The position numbers and the translations under genes were made by a program. A stretch of 7,114 nucleotides of DNA. Source: an uncultured Bacteroidales bacterium (lineage in GTDB: Bacteria; Bacteroidota; Bacteroidia; Bacteroidales; UBA1715). How positions within the stretch are numbered: the stretch's first letter is position 1; every line of letters starts with the position of its first letter. Below are positions 1 to 6,903 of the stretch, piece after piece. Where the stretch lies: assembly GCA_937892155.1 (NCBI GenBank), contig CALAUG010000058.1, positions 1 to 7,114 on the forward strand, given 5' to 3'. Below the pieces are notes generated by a model. The model was given only the letters and a program-made list of their open reading frames with translations, was not told the DNA's origin and did no database searches.

Positions 1-1
1 C

Positions 2-109
2 GGACTTCGCGAAATTCAGAATGGCGGCGTGAAAAGAGTAAAAATAGAAGTCCCCATGAGTAGTTGTCAAACTGTTGAAACAGACAATTGTGGTCCTACT
101 ATCCAATAA
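2..109 (+). CDS. Lanthipeptide-type precursor peptide, 3' end only (5' part lies outside the window)
   Basis: An open frame enters from the left edge and gives G-L-R-E-I-Q-N-G-G, then a 26-residue segment with the tail SSCQTVETDNCGPTIQ and a TAA stop. The 'L-x-x-I-x-x-G-G' ending is the usual end of a double-glycine leader, and the short tail rich in Ser/Thr with two Cys (about residues 23 and 31 of the visible part) fits the core of a Bacteroidota class I lanthipeptide. By family knowledge, Ser/Thr would be dehydrated and the Cys would close lanthionine rings, with cleavage after GG on export. The TAA shares its last A with the ATG of the next gene (TAATG), so the two are probably translationally coupled. 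The leader start is not visible, so the family call rests on the leader end, the core composition and the second precursor at 4123. Note that the core has only two Cys, so at most two rings. Confidence 0.68.
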   Translation, partial: GLREIQNGGVKRVKIEVPMSSCQTVETDNCGPTIQ

Positions 110-1389
110 TGAAGCATTGTATAGAATTTGTCATTGTGTGTATGTGTAATTTGCTTTTAATACAAGTAAATGCACAACAAGTTGATACGTATCTTTATGG
201 TAACGTACACACAGCAAATGTTAACATCAAAGTCATCCACACCAACTACGGCACCAGCTCCGACAACAACGGCAATTTCAGCCTCATTCTTCCTAAAACC
301 AACCGCCAACTCGGGCTGCTATTCTCCTGCGTCGGATATCAAGACACTTTGGTAAACCTTGTGCCTCAACAAGATACAATCTTTATCAGCTTCAAGATGC
401 GCGAAACAATCTATATGCTCGAAGCTGCCAGTGTCACCGCTGAAAGAATAACAAAATATCGCGATTACGAGTATGTGATAGTTGATTTTGAAATTGTCAA
501 CGACAAATTCTATATTCTTCAACGAGAAAACAAATCGTTAAAAGATTTCCGCATTCTTGTCACCAATATGGTATTCGAACCTCTCGACACCATGCCGCTT
601 CCTGATAGGATTAAGCCGACCAACATTCTTCTTGATGCTGCCAATCAATGTCAAATTTTGGGTCAAGACACTGTTTATCAAATAGTTGAGTACTTCGACA
701 AGACCTTTTATGGCTTTCCTGTCGAGAAAAGCCATTATCTCGATGTGATGCAAAAATGCATCTTCATGACTGAGAATTATGTTTATTTCAGAAACGTCAA
801 ATCGCAAGGCTATTCCATTGAATATTATAGGGTTAATCCTGCAAAAGGCACTCGCGAGAAGCTGTTTTCGAGCGACGATTCTTACAAACTTCGTGAAATC
901 CAGCGTGAACGTGATTTCCACCGTAGGCACAGGCTGACTACCACAGTTGGAAATCAGGTTTTCGAACTCGGTCCCGAGCCAAACGAATGGGAAAGCTTCG
1001 TATCAATGGCGTGGTTTCACACCAAAAACGCATTCCTTGGTCACATCAGCGACACATTAATATATTTCGATCATCTCAACAATAAAATCGAAACTTACAA
1101 TGAAAGCATGCAGCTCATCCGCACTTGCGAAATATCATATCCCGAAAAAGAAGCATTCTGGCGACACACGATCTATCAAGACCGCTATGATGGCACATTT
1201 TACACTGTTTTCGGCACCACTTTGAACGAAATCAACACCAAAACCGGCAAAACAATCCCTAAAATCAACGCCAACAACTATCTCAGCCAAAAGATAATCA
1301 TCTATAAAGGAAATCTATATTCTCTGAAAAAGCGTAGAGATTCCAGCAATGCTGAAGTATCGTTTATTGAAAAAACAAAAGTAAATTAA
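109..1389 (+). CDS. Secreted CarboxypepD_reg-like / beta-propeller-like protein, paralogue 1
   Basis: The chosen start is the ATG overlapping the upstream stop; an in-frame TTG at 88 would extend into the precursor and is unlikely. The 426-residue product starts with a signal peptide (hydrophobic to about residue 20, probable cut in VNA-QQ). Residues about 27-110 look like a CarboxypepD_reg-like beta-sandwich: GTSSDNNGNF matches the family's GTxTDxxGxF signature and FSCVGYQDTL the 'xVGYxxxxV' strand. The rest has short beta-strand repeats (VIVDFEIVNDKFYIL, ILLDAANQCQILGQD, DTLIYFDHLNNKIETYN) typical of six-bladed-propeller proteins. This domain normally begins TonB-dependent receptors, but here no plug or barrel follows, so it is probably periplasmic or exported. 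The function is unknown; the position just after a precursor suggests a role linked to the peptide. It ends with 54 residues that are identical in paralogue 2, and is separated from that gene by 7 bp (AAATCTT). Confidence 0.85.
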   Translation: MKHCIEFVIVCMCNLLLIQVNAQQVDTYLYGNVHTANVNIKVIHTNYGTSSDNNGNFSLILPKTNRQLGLLFSCVGYQDTLVNLVPQQDTIFISFKMRETIYMLEAASVTAERITKYRDYEYVIVDFEIVNDKFYILQRENKSLKDFRILVTNMVFEPLDTMPLPDRIKPTNILLDAANQCQILGQDTVYQIVEYFDKTFYGFPVEKSHYLDVMQKCIFMTENYVYFRNVKSQGYSIEYYRVNPAKGTREKLFSSDDSYKLREIQRERDFHRRHRLTTTVGNQVFELGPEPNEWESFVSMAWFHTKNAFLGHISDTLIYFDHLNNKIETYNESMQLIRTCEISYPEKEAFWRHTIYQDRYDGTFYTVFGTTLNEINTKTGKTIPKINANNYLSQKIIIYKGNLYSLKKRRDSSNAEVSFIEKTKVN

Positions 1390-1445
1390 AAATCTTATGA
1401 AAGAACTATTACTTATATTAGTCCCATTAGCCCTACTCGTCCTAT
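1225..1445 (+). repeat. 221-bp direct repeat, copy 1 (end of paralogue 1 through signal peptide of paralogue 2)
   Basis: The segment from AACGAAATCAAC to CTCGTCCTAT is repeated at 2507-2727, exactly 1282 bp downstream, with a single mismatch (G at 1403 versus A at 2685). It covers the last ~54 codons of paralogue 1, the 7-bp spacer and the first ~16 codons of paralogue 2. A shorter shared block lies just upstream (1144-1184 versus 2426-2466, one mismatch, same offset). Confidence 0.95.
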
Positions 1446-2671
1446 TCCCAACAACCGCTTCCGCTCAAAACACATTCTCTGTCATCACAGGCAATGTCGC
1501 CATCCCTAATGTCAATATTCAAGTGCTCAACACCCAACGTGGTACAAGTTCTGATAAAAACGGCGATTTCATCCTGAAGACTCTCAAAACCGACCGTTCG
1601 ATAGGTCTGCTTTTCTCATGCGTTGGATATCAGGATACGCTGATAAGCGTTGTGCCTCAACAAGATACAATCGTAATCCGCTTTAAGATGATGGAAACGT
1701 CGTATATGCTCGATCCAGCTACAGTGACCGCAGAAAAAGTCACCTATTACTATAGCAAACCCAATTTTGTGATGTTCGATTTCGAGATTTTGGACGACAA
1801 TTTTTTCATTTTGCAAAAAAAAGTAGGAATTAACAAAGATTATCGGGTTCTCATTACAGATATTTCCTATAAACCACTTGATACAATATTCTTACCACAA
1901 TATATTGAACCTCAATATATTGTCCTCGATTGCTTTAACAATTGCCAAATTGTAGGGCAAGATTCAGTATATCAAATCATTAAATATAATAACGACTATG
2001 TTTTGGCTTATTCGAGCGAATTAAATCACTATAAAACTGTGATGGGCGAAATTCTATTTGTATCTGATTTATATTTGTATTACAAGCGTCTATCAATGGC
2101 AGGTTATATTTCCGAGTTTTATCGAATCAATTTGAAAACCAAACAAAAAGAGCCTATGTTTTTCTGCGACGACTCTAAAACCTACCGTGAAATAAAGCGC
2201 GAAGTGCAATGGTATCGTAAAAACAGGCTTATAGTAAATAATATAATGCACGGTCCGTCTGAAGAAGACTGGGAGACATTTATTAAAAACGCATGGTATC
2301 ACACTAAAAATCCTTATCTTGCAAAAGTCGCAGACACTCTCTACTATTTCGACCATCTCAACGGTATAATTCAAGCCTATGATGAAAATATGGATTTACT
2401 TCAAAGTTGCAATATAACATATCCAGAAAAAGAAGCATTCTGGCGACACACCATCTATCAAGACCGTGTTTTTGGCAAGTTTTATACCATTTTCGGTACA
2501 GTTTTAAACGAAATCAACACCAAAACCGGCAAAACAATCCCTAAAATCAACGCCAACAACTATCTCAGCCAAAAGATAATCATCTATAAAGGAAATCTAT
2601 ATTCTCTGAAAAAGCGTAGAGATTCCAGCAATGCTGAAGTATCGTTTATTGAAAAAACAAAAGTAAATTAA
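1397..2671 (+). CDS. Secreted CarboxypepD_reg-like / beta-propeller-like protein, paralogue 2
   Basis: This 424-residue protein has a clear signal peptide (MKELLLILVPLALLVLF...TASA-QN). The CarboxypepD_reg-like part spans about residues 27-112 with GTSSDKNGDF, LLFSCVGYQDTL and a 'TVTAEK' strand at the end. The following region aligns along its length with paralogue 1 (for example VMFDFEILDDNFFIL, DTLYYFDHLNGIIQAYD, and YPEKEAFWRHTIYQDR). Its C-terminus is identical to that of paralogue 1 from LNEINTKTG to KTKVN, also at the DNA level, while its signal peptide is almost identical to that of paralogue 3. It is therefore the middle member of a tandem array formed or homogenised by recombination. 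The middle of the gene is much more divergent than its ends. No enzymatic motif is visible; a structural, binding or sensing role in the envelope is the most that can be said. Confidence 0.85.
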   Translation: MKELLLILVPLALLVLFPTTASAQNTFSVITGNVAIPNVNIQVLNTQRGTSSDKNGDFILKTLKTDRSIGLLFSCVGYQDTLISVVPQQDTIVIRFKMMETSYMLDPATVTAEKVTYYYSKPNFVMFDFEILDDNFFILQKKVGINKDYRVLITDISYKPLDTIFLPQYIEPQYIVLDCFNNCQIVGQDSVYQIIKYNNDYVLAYSSELNHYKTVMGEILFVSDLYLYYKRLSMAGYISEFYRINLKTKQKEPMFFCDDSKTYREIKREVQWYRKNRLIVNNIMHGPSEEDWETFIKNAWYHTKNPYLAKVADTLYYFDHLNGIIQAYDENMDLLQSCNITYPEKEAFWRHTIYQDRVFGKFYTIFGTVLNEINTKTGKTIPKINANNYLSQKIIIYKGNLYSLKKRRDSSNAEVSFIEKTKVN

Positions 2672-2727
2672 AAATCTTATGAAAAAACTATTACTTATAT
2701 TAGTCCCATTAGCCCTACTCGTCCTAT
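2507..2727 (+). repeat. 221-bp direct repeat, copy 2 (end of paralogue 2 through signal peptide of paralogue 3)
   Basis: This is the partner of 1225-1445. The repeat spans a gene junction, so a crossover between the copies would delete or duplicate exactly one gene (1282 bp) while keeping the reading frame, the spacer and the signal peptide. Confidence 0.95.
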
Positions 2728-4061
2728 CTCCAATTGCTGCTACTGCTCAAAACTATGTCATTTCCGGCAACGTCGCAGCCAAAGATGTAAACATCACAGA
2801 AACCACCACTTTCATTGGCACCTCATCCGACAAAAACGGCAATTTCCAACTAAAAATTTTCTCTGAAGATGTAACATTGTGTTTTACTTGTGTCGGATAT
2901 GCTGATACGATTATATCATTGAATTCCAATGATTTTCATAATGGGGAGGCTTCGATAAATTTCAAAATGCGACAAATCAGCTATGACTTGCCGTCGGCAG
3001 AAATTTCAGCTTCCAAATATTTCTATCGCAGCAAATCTGGCGTTATCATCATGGATATTTCATTCATAGATGATAAAACTCTAATCCTTGAAAACAAGAA
3101 ATCGAAATCAGAACTGAAAGTTATTGATAATGAAGGAAATAATATTTCCAACATCAAGTTCGACAGCCTTTATAATGAGATTTTTATAGATTTTTTCAGC
3201 AATTTTATTCTTGTAGGTGAGCATTATTGTCAGCAGATTCGGTTCGACGATGACTATTTCATCGAAAAGGTGGCTAATTTTTCGAGAAAAGACTTCGAAG
3301 AGAAACTGCGAGTTGGCGTACGAAAGTTCGGCGACTGTTTTGTTTTTAAAGACAAGCCATTGATTATCAATAATTATTATGCTCGTCGTGATCATAACAA
3401 AAGCATTGGATATTTCTATATAAATCCTAACGATTCGGTTGTTGAGCGTCATCAGATTCATCGTTTTGTCGATGAAGAAGGTTATAAGGCCGCAGCTGCG
3501 CTTTATGCCGAGATTATCTCGCTTTACCATGCATTTTCTGATGAAAACGATGACTTGATAAAGCTCGGATTTTGGGACGGCAACCTTATGAGTATCATGC
3601 CAGAACCAGAATGCTCGTTTGCTATCGAAGCTCCTTGTGGCTGGCGAACACGCTGTTTCGTTTATATCAACCAGTATATCAAACTCGATGCAAAACCATT
3701 GAATATCAGCGTTTTCGACAAAGACAATATCTTGTATTTCATTTATTTGGATGAAATGAAACTTTTGTCTTTCGACGGAAATTTCAATCTTTTAAGCGAA
3801 AAGACAATCACAATTGGGGATAATGCAAAATATTTTATCAACAATATTCTTGAAGACAAGGTTTCTAATAGCATTTATGGAGTTTTTGTCAAGGATGGTA
3901 TAAGTTATTTGTCGTCACTCGATCTCAATAATGCATCATTCTACAACTTTAAAAAAGCATCAAATTATATTTATCCTAATTTATTGAAAATCAATGATAA
4001 TATTTCATATTGTGTCTATTTTAACACCGAAAAACAATATAGTTTCATCCAAAGAAAATAA
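2679..4061 (+). CDS. Secreted CarboxypepD_reg-like / beta-propeller-like protein, paralogue 3 (divergent C-terminus)
   Basis: This 460-residue protein starts 7 bp after paralogue 2 with a signal peptide nearly identical to it (MKKLLLILVPLALLVLS...ATA-QN). The CarboxypepD_reg-like signature is present: GTSSDKNGNF near residue 47, then LCFTCVGYADTI, and the strand INFKMRQISYDLPSAEISA. From about residue 115 it diverges strongly from paralogues 1 and 2 but keeps propeller-like strands (IIMDISFIDDKTLIL, FIDFFSNFILVGE, ILYFIYLDEMKLLSFDGN). It lacks the shared KINANNYLSQ... ending. It is about 35 residues longer, with an insert around CSFAIEAPCGWRTRC (about residues 315-330) that has three Cys. It is the last gene of the array, 61 bp before the second precursor. 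Its function is unknown; the likely location is the periplasm or cell surface. Confidence 0.83.
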   Translation: MKKLLLILVPLALLVLSPIAATAQNYVISGNVAAKDVNITETTTFIGTSSDKNGNFQLKIFSEDVTLCFTCVGYADTIISLNSNDFHNGEASINFKMRQISYDLPSAEISASKYFYRSKSGVIIMDISFIDDKTLILENKKSKSELKVIDNEGNNISNIKFDSLYNEIFIDFFSNFILVGEHYCQQIRFDDDYFIEKVANFSRKDFEEKLRVGVRKFGDCFVFKDKPLIINNYYARRDHNKSIGYFYINPNDSVVERHQIHRFVDEEGYKAAAALYAEIISLYHAFSDENDDLIKLGFWDGNLMSIMPEPECSFAIEAPCGWRTRCFVYINQYIKLDAKPLNISVFDKDNILYFIYLDEMKLLSFDGNFNLLSEKTITIGDNAKYFINNILEDKVSNSIYGVFVKDGISYLSSLDLNNASFYNFKKASNYIYPNLLKINDNISYCVYFNTEKQYSFIQRK

Positions 4062-4122
4062 TATGACAATATAAACATAGCACATGAATAATTATTATTA
4101 GATATAAAATAATACCGTCATC

Positions 4123-4395
4123 ATGAAAAAACTAAACAAAAAACTTGAATTAAACAAAAAAGTAATTGCCAATTTAGGCGATATTAAAGGAGGCGAATCA
4201 GTCAAAACAGTTAAATGCGCTTCTAAGAACTGCGCTCCACAAACAGGAGAAACAAAAATTGTCTTTAGAGATTCATGCGCAATCCAAACAATAGATTTTC
4301 CATGCGATTATTCAAATCAGAATTGTAATACTGACTTCACATGTACTCCTTCTAATTGGGGTCAAAGTTGTTTGACAAATTGTTACGGTTGTTAA
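4123..4395 (+). CDS. Class I lanthipeptide-type precursor peptide with nine-Cys core
   Basis: This 90-residue peptide has a leader of the Bacteroidota class I lanthipeptide / GG-leader type: MKKLNKKLELNKKVIANLGD followed by I-K-G-G, with the Gly-Gly at 23-24. The lysine/asparagine-rich start, the 'LxLNKK' box and the IKGG ending are the recognisable parts. The 66-residue core has Cys at 32, 37, 52, 61, 68, 74, 83, 87 and 90 and fourteen Ser/Thr, so up to nine (methyl)lanthionine rings are possible in principle. The peptide ends in Cys, so a C-terminal ring is possible. By family knowledge a LanB dehydratase and a LanC cyclase would act on it and a C39-peptidase transporter would cut after GG. 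The 61-bp upstream gap is very AT-rich with no Shine-Dalgarno sequence. It is much longer and more Cys-rich than the partial precursor at 2-109. An alternative is a disulfide-rich or radical-SAM-modified GG peptide; the LanC fragment downstream favours the lanthipeptide reading. Confidence 0.85.
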   Translation: MKKLNKKLELNKKVIANLGDIKGGESVKTVKCASKNCAPQTGETKIVFRDSCAIQTIDFPCDYSNQNCNTDFTCTPSNWGQSCLTNCYGC

Positions 4396-4400
4396 TTATT

Positions 4401-4428
4401 TTGAGTGGCTGATGCATCGGCCACTCAA
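4401..4428 (+). promoter_or_regulatory. 28-bp near-perfect palindrome after the precursor gene (stem-loop / attenuator or mRNA stabiliser)
   Basis: The arms TTGAGTGGC and GCCACTCAA flank T-GATGCATC-G. All 14 position pairs match except one T/G pair, which is a G-U wobble in RNA. It starts 5 bp after the precursor stop and ends 14 bp before the next ATG. No run of T follows on the + strand, so a classical strong terminator is unlikely. A partial terminator or a 3' stem that protects the precursor mRNA fits, as is common after precursor genes that need more product than their operon partners. A protein-binding operator is the alternative. Confidence 0.72.
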
Positions 4429-4442
4429 CAATCATTCTGATC

Positions 4443-5333
4443 ATGAGACTCATTATTTCTTTATGGTTTATCTTGCTGTCTTGTGTCGTTTTTTCACAAA
4501 ACAACACGTTGAACATCAATGTTACCGTCTCCGACAGCACAGGAAAAGCTCTTAAAGACGTAGTTATCTATAACTCAAAACAAAAAGTCATAGGCATCAC
4601 CGATAATTTCGGAATTACCACAATATCAGCACAGCCCAGCGACACAATTGTGTTTTCACATATCAGTTTTGAGCAGATAAAAGTAACTGTTTCCAATGAG
4701 CGCAACGTGCTCGTCATAATGAAGGGTAAAACGAATATGCTGCATGAAGTCGAAATCATAGAGAACGCCCCACATCTGGCATATTAAAACAAGGAAGTCT
4801 GGATTGTGGATTACATTGTAGGCAACGAAGGAATTACGGCAATAACCACAACGGGACGAAGTTCGCATCTGCTGCATCTCAGCTTTGAGCAAGACACACT
4901 ATCAATCAGACAGATAGGCACTAAATATGAGCATATCACACGTGATGTCTTTGGAAACATTCATCTCATCGGTCCAGATTCGACTTATCAAGTGTATTCC
5001 AATGGCAAATATATGAGTCTTCTGTATGGCACAACGCGAGAAAAATACAACAATACCTTCGCACCGATTGTCACATTAACCGACAGCATCCTCGTTACAA
5101 AACAATCGTTTTACAACGGACAGGAAATTGCGTTTTTTAAAGTAAATCTTAACAATAAGAAAAACGAGTTTCTTTGCGATGTTTGCAGCGATGCCAAAGA
5201 AATGGCGAAAAATTGGACTCGTGACAATATAAGACTGTTACGTGCACAAAATCATGACATGGTTGTGTTTTATAATCCAATTGAACAACCAGAATATCGC
5301 TCCGAAGTGGCGAAAAAGAAATATTGTAAATAA
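4443..5333 (+). pseudogene. CarboxypepD_reg-like secreted protein, paralogue 4, broken by an in-frame stop and C-terminally short
   Basis: The first part (4443-4787, 114 residues) has a signal peptide (MRLIISLWFILLSCVVFS-QN) and a CarboxypepD_reg-like domain (VTVSDSTGKALKDVVIYN, GITDNFGITTISAQ, FSHISFEQIKV). It stops at TAA 4785-4787 right after the domain. The same frame continues without shift as NKEVWIVDYIVGNEGITAI and onward to 5333. This second part carries the propeller-like blades (FGNIHLIGPDSTYQVY, DSILVTKQSFYNGQEIAFF) expected directly after the domain in this family. The simplest reading is one gene hit by a nonsense mutation. The whole is about 296 codons, so some 130 residues of the C-terminus are also missing relative to paralogues 1 and 2. 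It follows the second precursor just as paralogue 1 follows the first. Stop-codon readthrough, two separate proteins or a sequencing error cannot be excluded. Confidence 0.72.
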
Positions 5334-5625
5334 AAAATAATGTGTATGAGAAAGAATCTGAAGTTTATCTGTGTTGCTCCGCAACAAACAGTGTGCTGTC
5401 GGTTGCGGAGCCGATAAAAGAGATGCGAGTAAACTTAACAACAGTATGTTTCTGTTCTCTGGCATCCTAAAGGCGAAGAAATAAACTCTTTAACGAAACA
5501 GTTGAATGGCTGTTTGTTGCACACCAAGTCAATTTTTCTATGATTGCCTGTACAAAAGCAGAAAAATTGAAACACCAACAATAATTTGTTTATTATTATT
5601 GACCACCTTTTAAAGATTATTAACA
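5334..5625. other. 292-bp stretch without a convincing gene; possible decayed coding remnant
   Basis: No intact gene is seen. In the frame of the upstream pseudogene there is an ATG at 5340 giving only 25 codons. After two stops comes a 34-codon open run (5439-5540) reading QQYVSVLWHPKGEEINSLTK and onward to KSIFL. Just past it another frame reads YDCLYKSRKIETPTI and ends at TAA 5611-5613. These have a protein-like look and could be a gene broken by a frameshift, but the match to any family is not recognised. The last 60 bp are AT-rich (5575-5625) and may carry the start region of the downstream gene; no Bacteroides-type TAnnTTTG box is clear. Confidence 0.4.
5376..5411 (+). repeat. Strong inverted repeat: 10-bp arms with a 16-base loop
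   Basis: GCTCCGCAAC (5376-5385) and GTTGCGGAGC (5402-5411) are perfect reverse complements. The loop itself holds a small second stem, ACAG-TGTG-CTGT. The GC-rich arms stand out in AT-rich surroundings. No T-run follows, so it is not a standard intrinsic terminator; an RNA processing or stability element, or the scar of a small repeat element, is possible. Confidence 0.65.
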
Positions 5626-6903
5626 ATGAATATCAATTATTTACTAAGAATATTTAGAACGCTTCTACTATGCGCTGCCATTTTCTTGATCCCCTCATGT
5701 GTAAATGAATATGATGAGAATTCTATTGCTGGCAAATTTGTTTCTTCAGACAATCGTTATGATTTATATAATCTTATTGAAAAATATTCAAAAGACAAAA
5801 GAATAATCATCCTCGGCGAATGCGGTCACGGCGACGGCAAAACTTTTGAAATAAAATCGGAAATTGTCAGATATTTGGATTCCGTAGGCGATTACACATT
5901 GATTCTTGAAGGAATGAATCCCTTTGACGGCGCAATTCTGAATGAAGAACTGCCAGTGCTGATAATTAACACTTCGTGGCTGAATGTTGGTAGTTCATGG
6001 AATCCTTTGTGGAGTCACACGGAAGAAGCATCAAAGCTGGTTGATGCAATGGACAAACACCAAATCGATTTTTACGGCATGGATGTCAATCCATCATACT
6101 GCAATAATTTCGAGATAGCATATCTGAGCAATCTGTTTTATTCCGATTCGATAATGAAACAGAATATGTTTGACTACAATTGGAAAAGATTGCTTGACAT
6201 AAATAAGAATATGCTTAATTTAAACGATTCTGTCATTCAAGATATTGATTATCAATATTATGACAGTTCTTTGTTGGCAATGAAAAATAAGCTGAACAAT
6301 GAAAATGTCTCATTCAACAAAGATGCCGTTTCGCTATTGATTGACAATATGTTGTCGTTCTCAAATCATGCAAAATGCGGATTTTCCATTACGTGCGATT
6401 CATGTATCGACTGCGGCAATATGATTCGCGACCGACGAATGGCAGAAAATGTGGCATGGTATCTAAATCATCATCCAGAAAAGAAAGTGATAATCTGGGC
6501 AGCTAATTTCCATGGGGCGAAGGCTATTTCACAAATAAAATACGGCAAGGAGCCTGACCCAGAGTTGTATGACAAATACACATTGCTTGGCGAGCATCTT
6601 GCAAATATGTTCCAGAATCAGATTTATTCCGTCGCCTTCACATCAGGTGGCGGTGAAGTGGGGTATTTTAATCAAGATGAAAGCTATCCTGTTAAGCCCG
6701 ATTCCACTTCGGTTGAATTCGCTTTGCTGCATCGCAACATCAACTATGGTTATCTTGATTTTGGCACTCATCCCGAGTTTGAAAATGTGCCGTTCCACAG
6801 CATCCTTCTCGGTTATCACAACAAAATCGGCAAATGGGCAAAGTCGTTCGATGCGATTTTTTACATTAAAGAAAATTCTAAAGCACATGGAATCGAACAA
6901 TAA
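5626..6903 (+). CDS. Erythromycin-esterase-like lipoprotein (PF05139 type)
   Basis: The 425-residue product has an N-terminal lipoprotein signal (LLLCAAIFLIPSC, lipidated Cys at residue 25) followed by an acidic stretch VNEYDEN, which could favour surface export in Bacteroidota. The body matches the erythromycin esterase / Ere-like fold: ILGECGHGDGKTFEIK (Glu65, His68), LILEGMNP (Glu95), FYGMDVNP (about 149-156) and RDRRMAENVAWYL (268-280) followed by IIWAANFHG (His296). In EreB, from memory, the active site has Glu43, His46, Glu74, His285 and His288. Glu65, His68, Glu95 and His296 match by spacing, but the position of His285 is Ala293 here, so esterase activity on macrolides should not be assumed. 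A Cys cluster (251, 257, 260, 263) lies just before the RDRRMAEN motif and could bind a metal. It overlaps the lanC-like start by 17 bp, so it belongs to the lanthipeptide operon. Its role there is unknown: a hydrolase or esterase acting on the peptide or an immunity factor are guesses. Confidence 0.82.
   Translation: MNINYLLRIFRTLLLCAAIFLIPSCVNEYDENSIAGKFVSSDNRYDLYNLIEKYSKDKRIIILGECGHGDGKTFEIKSEIVRYLDSVGDYTLILEGMNPFDGAILNEELPVLIINTSWLNVGSSWNPLWSHTEEASKLVDAMDKHQIDFYGMDVNPSYCNNFEIAYLSNLFYSDSIMKQNMFDYNWKRLLDINKNMLNLNDSVIQDIDYQYYDSSLLAMKNKLNNENVSFNKDAVSLLIDNMLSFSNHAKCGFSITCDSCIDCGNMIRDRRMAENVAWYLNHHPEKKVIIWAANFHGAKAISQIKYGKEPDPELYDKYTLLGEHLANMFQNQIYSVAFTSGGGEVGYFNQDESYPVKPDSTSVEFALLHRNINYGYLDFGTHPEFENVPFHSILLGYHNKIGKWAKSFDAIFYIKENSKAHGIEQ

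Noticed and set aside
88..108. Earlier TTG start for paralogue 1 adding seven residues
   Set aside because: It lies inside the precursor gene and would put polar residues before the signal peptide; the ATG at 109 gives a proper signal peptide and a TAATG coupling.
319..2374. Minus-strand open frames of 66 to 130 codons across the tandem genes
   Set aside because: They lie opposite well-supported signal-peptide proteins with family motifs and show no domain or start context of their own; they are antisense shadows.
4062..4122. Bacteroides-type promoter (TTTG and TAnnTTTG) before the second precursor
   Set aside because: The gap is AT-rich but contains no TTTG at all, so no promoter can be named from consensus.
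5376..5411. Integron attC site
   Set aside because: The arms show GCAAC/GTTGC but not the RYYYAAC...GTTRRRY core with L boxes, and no integrase or cassette pattern is seen.
6569..6886. Upstream extension of the lanC-like frame to 174 residues
   Set aside because: The part before ATG 6887 is the esterase-like gene read in another frame and has no LanC-like character; the LanC-type sequence starts after 6887.
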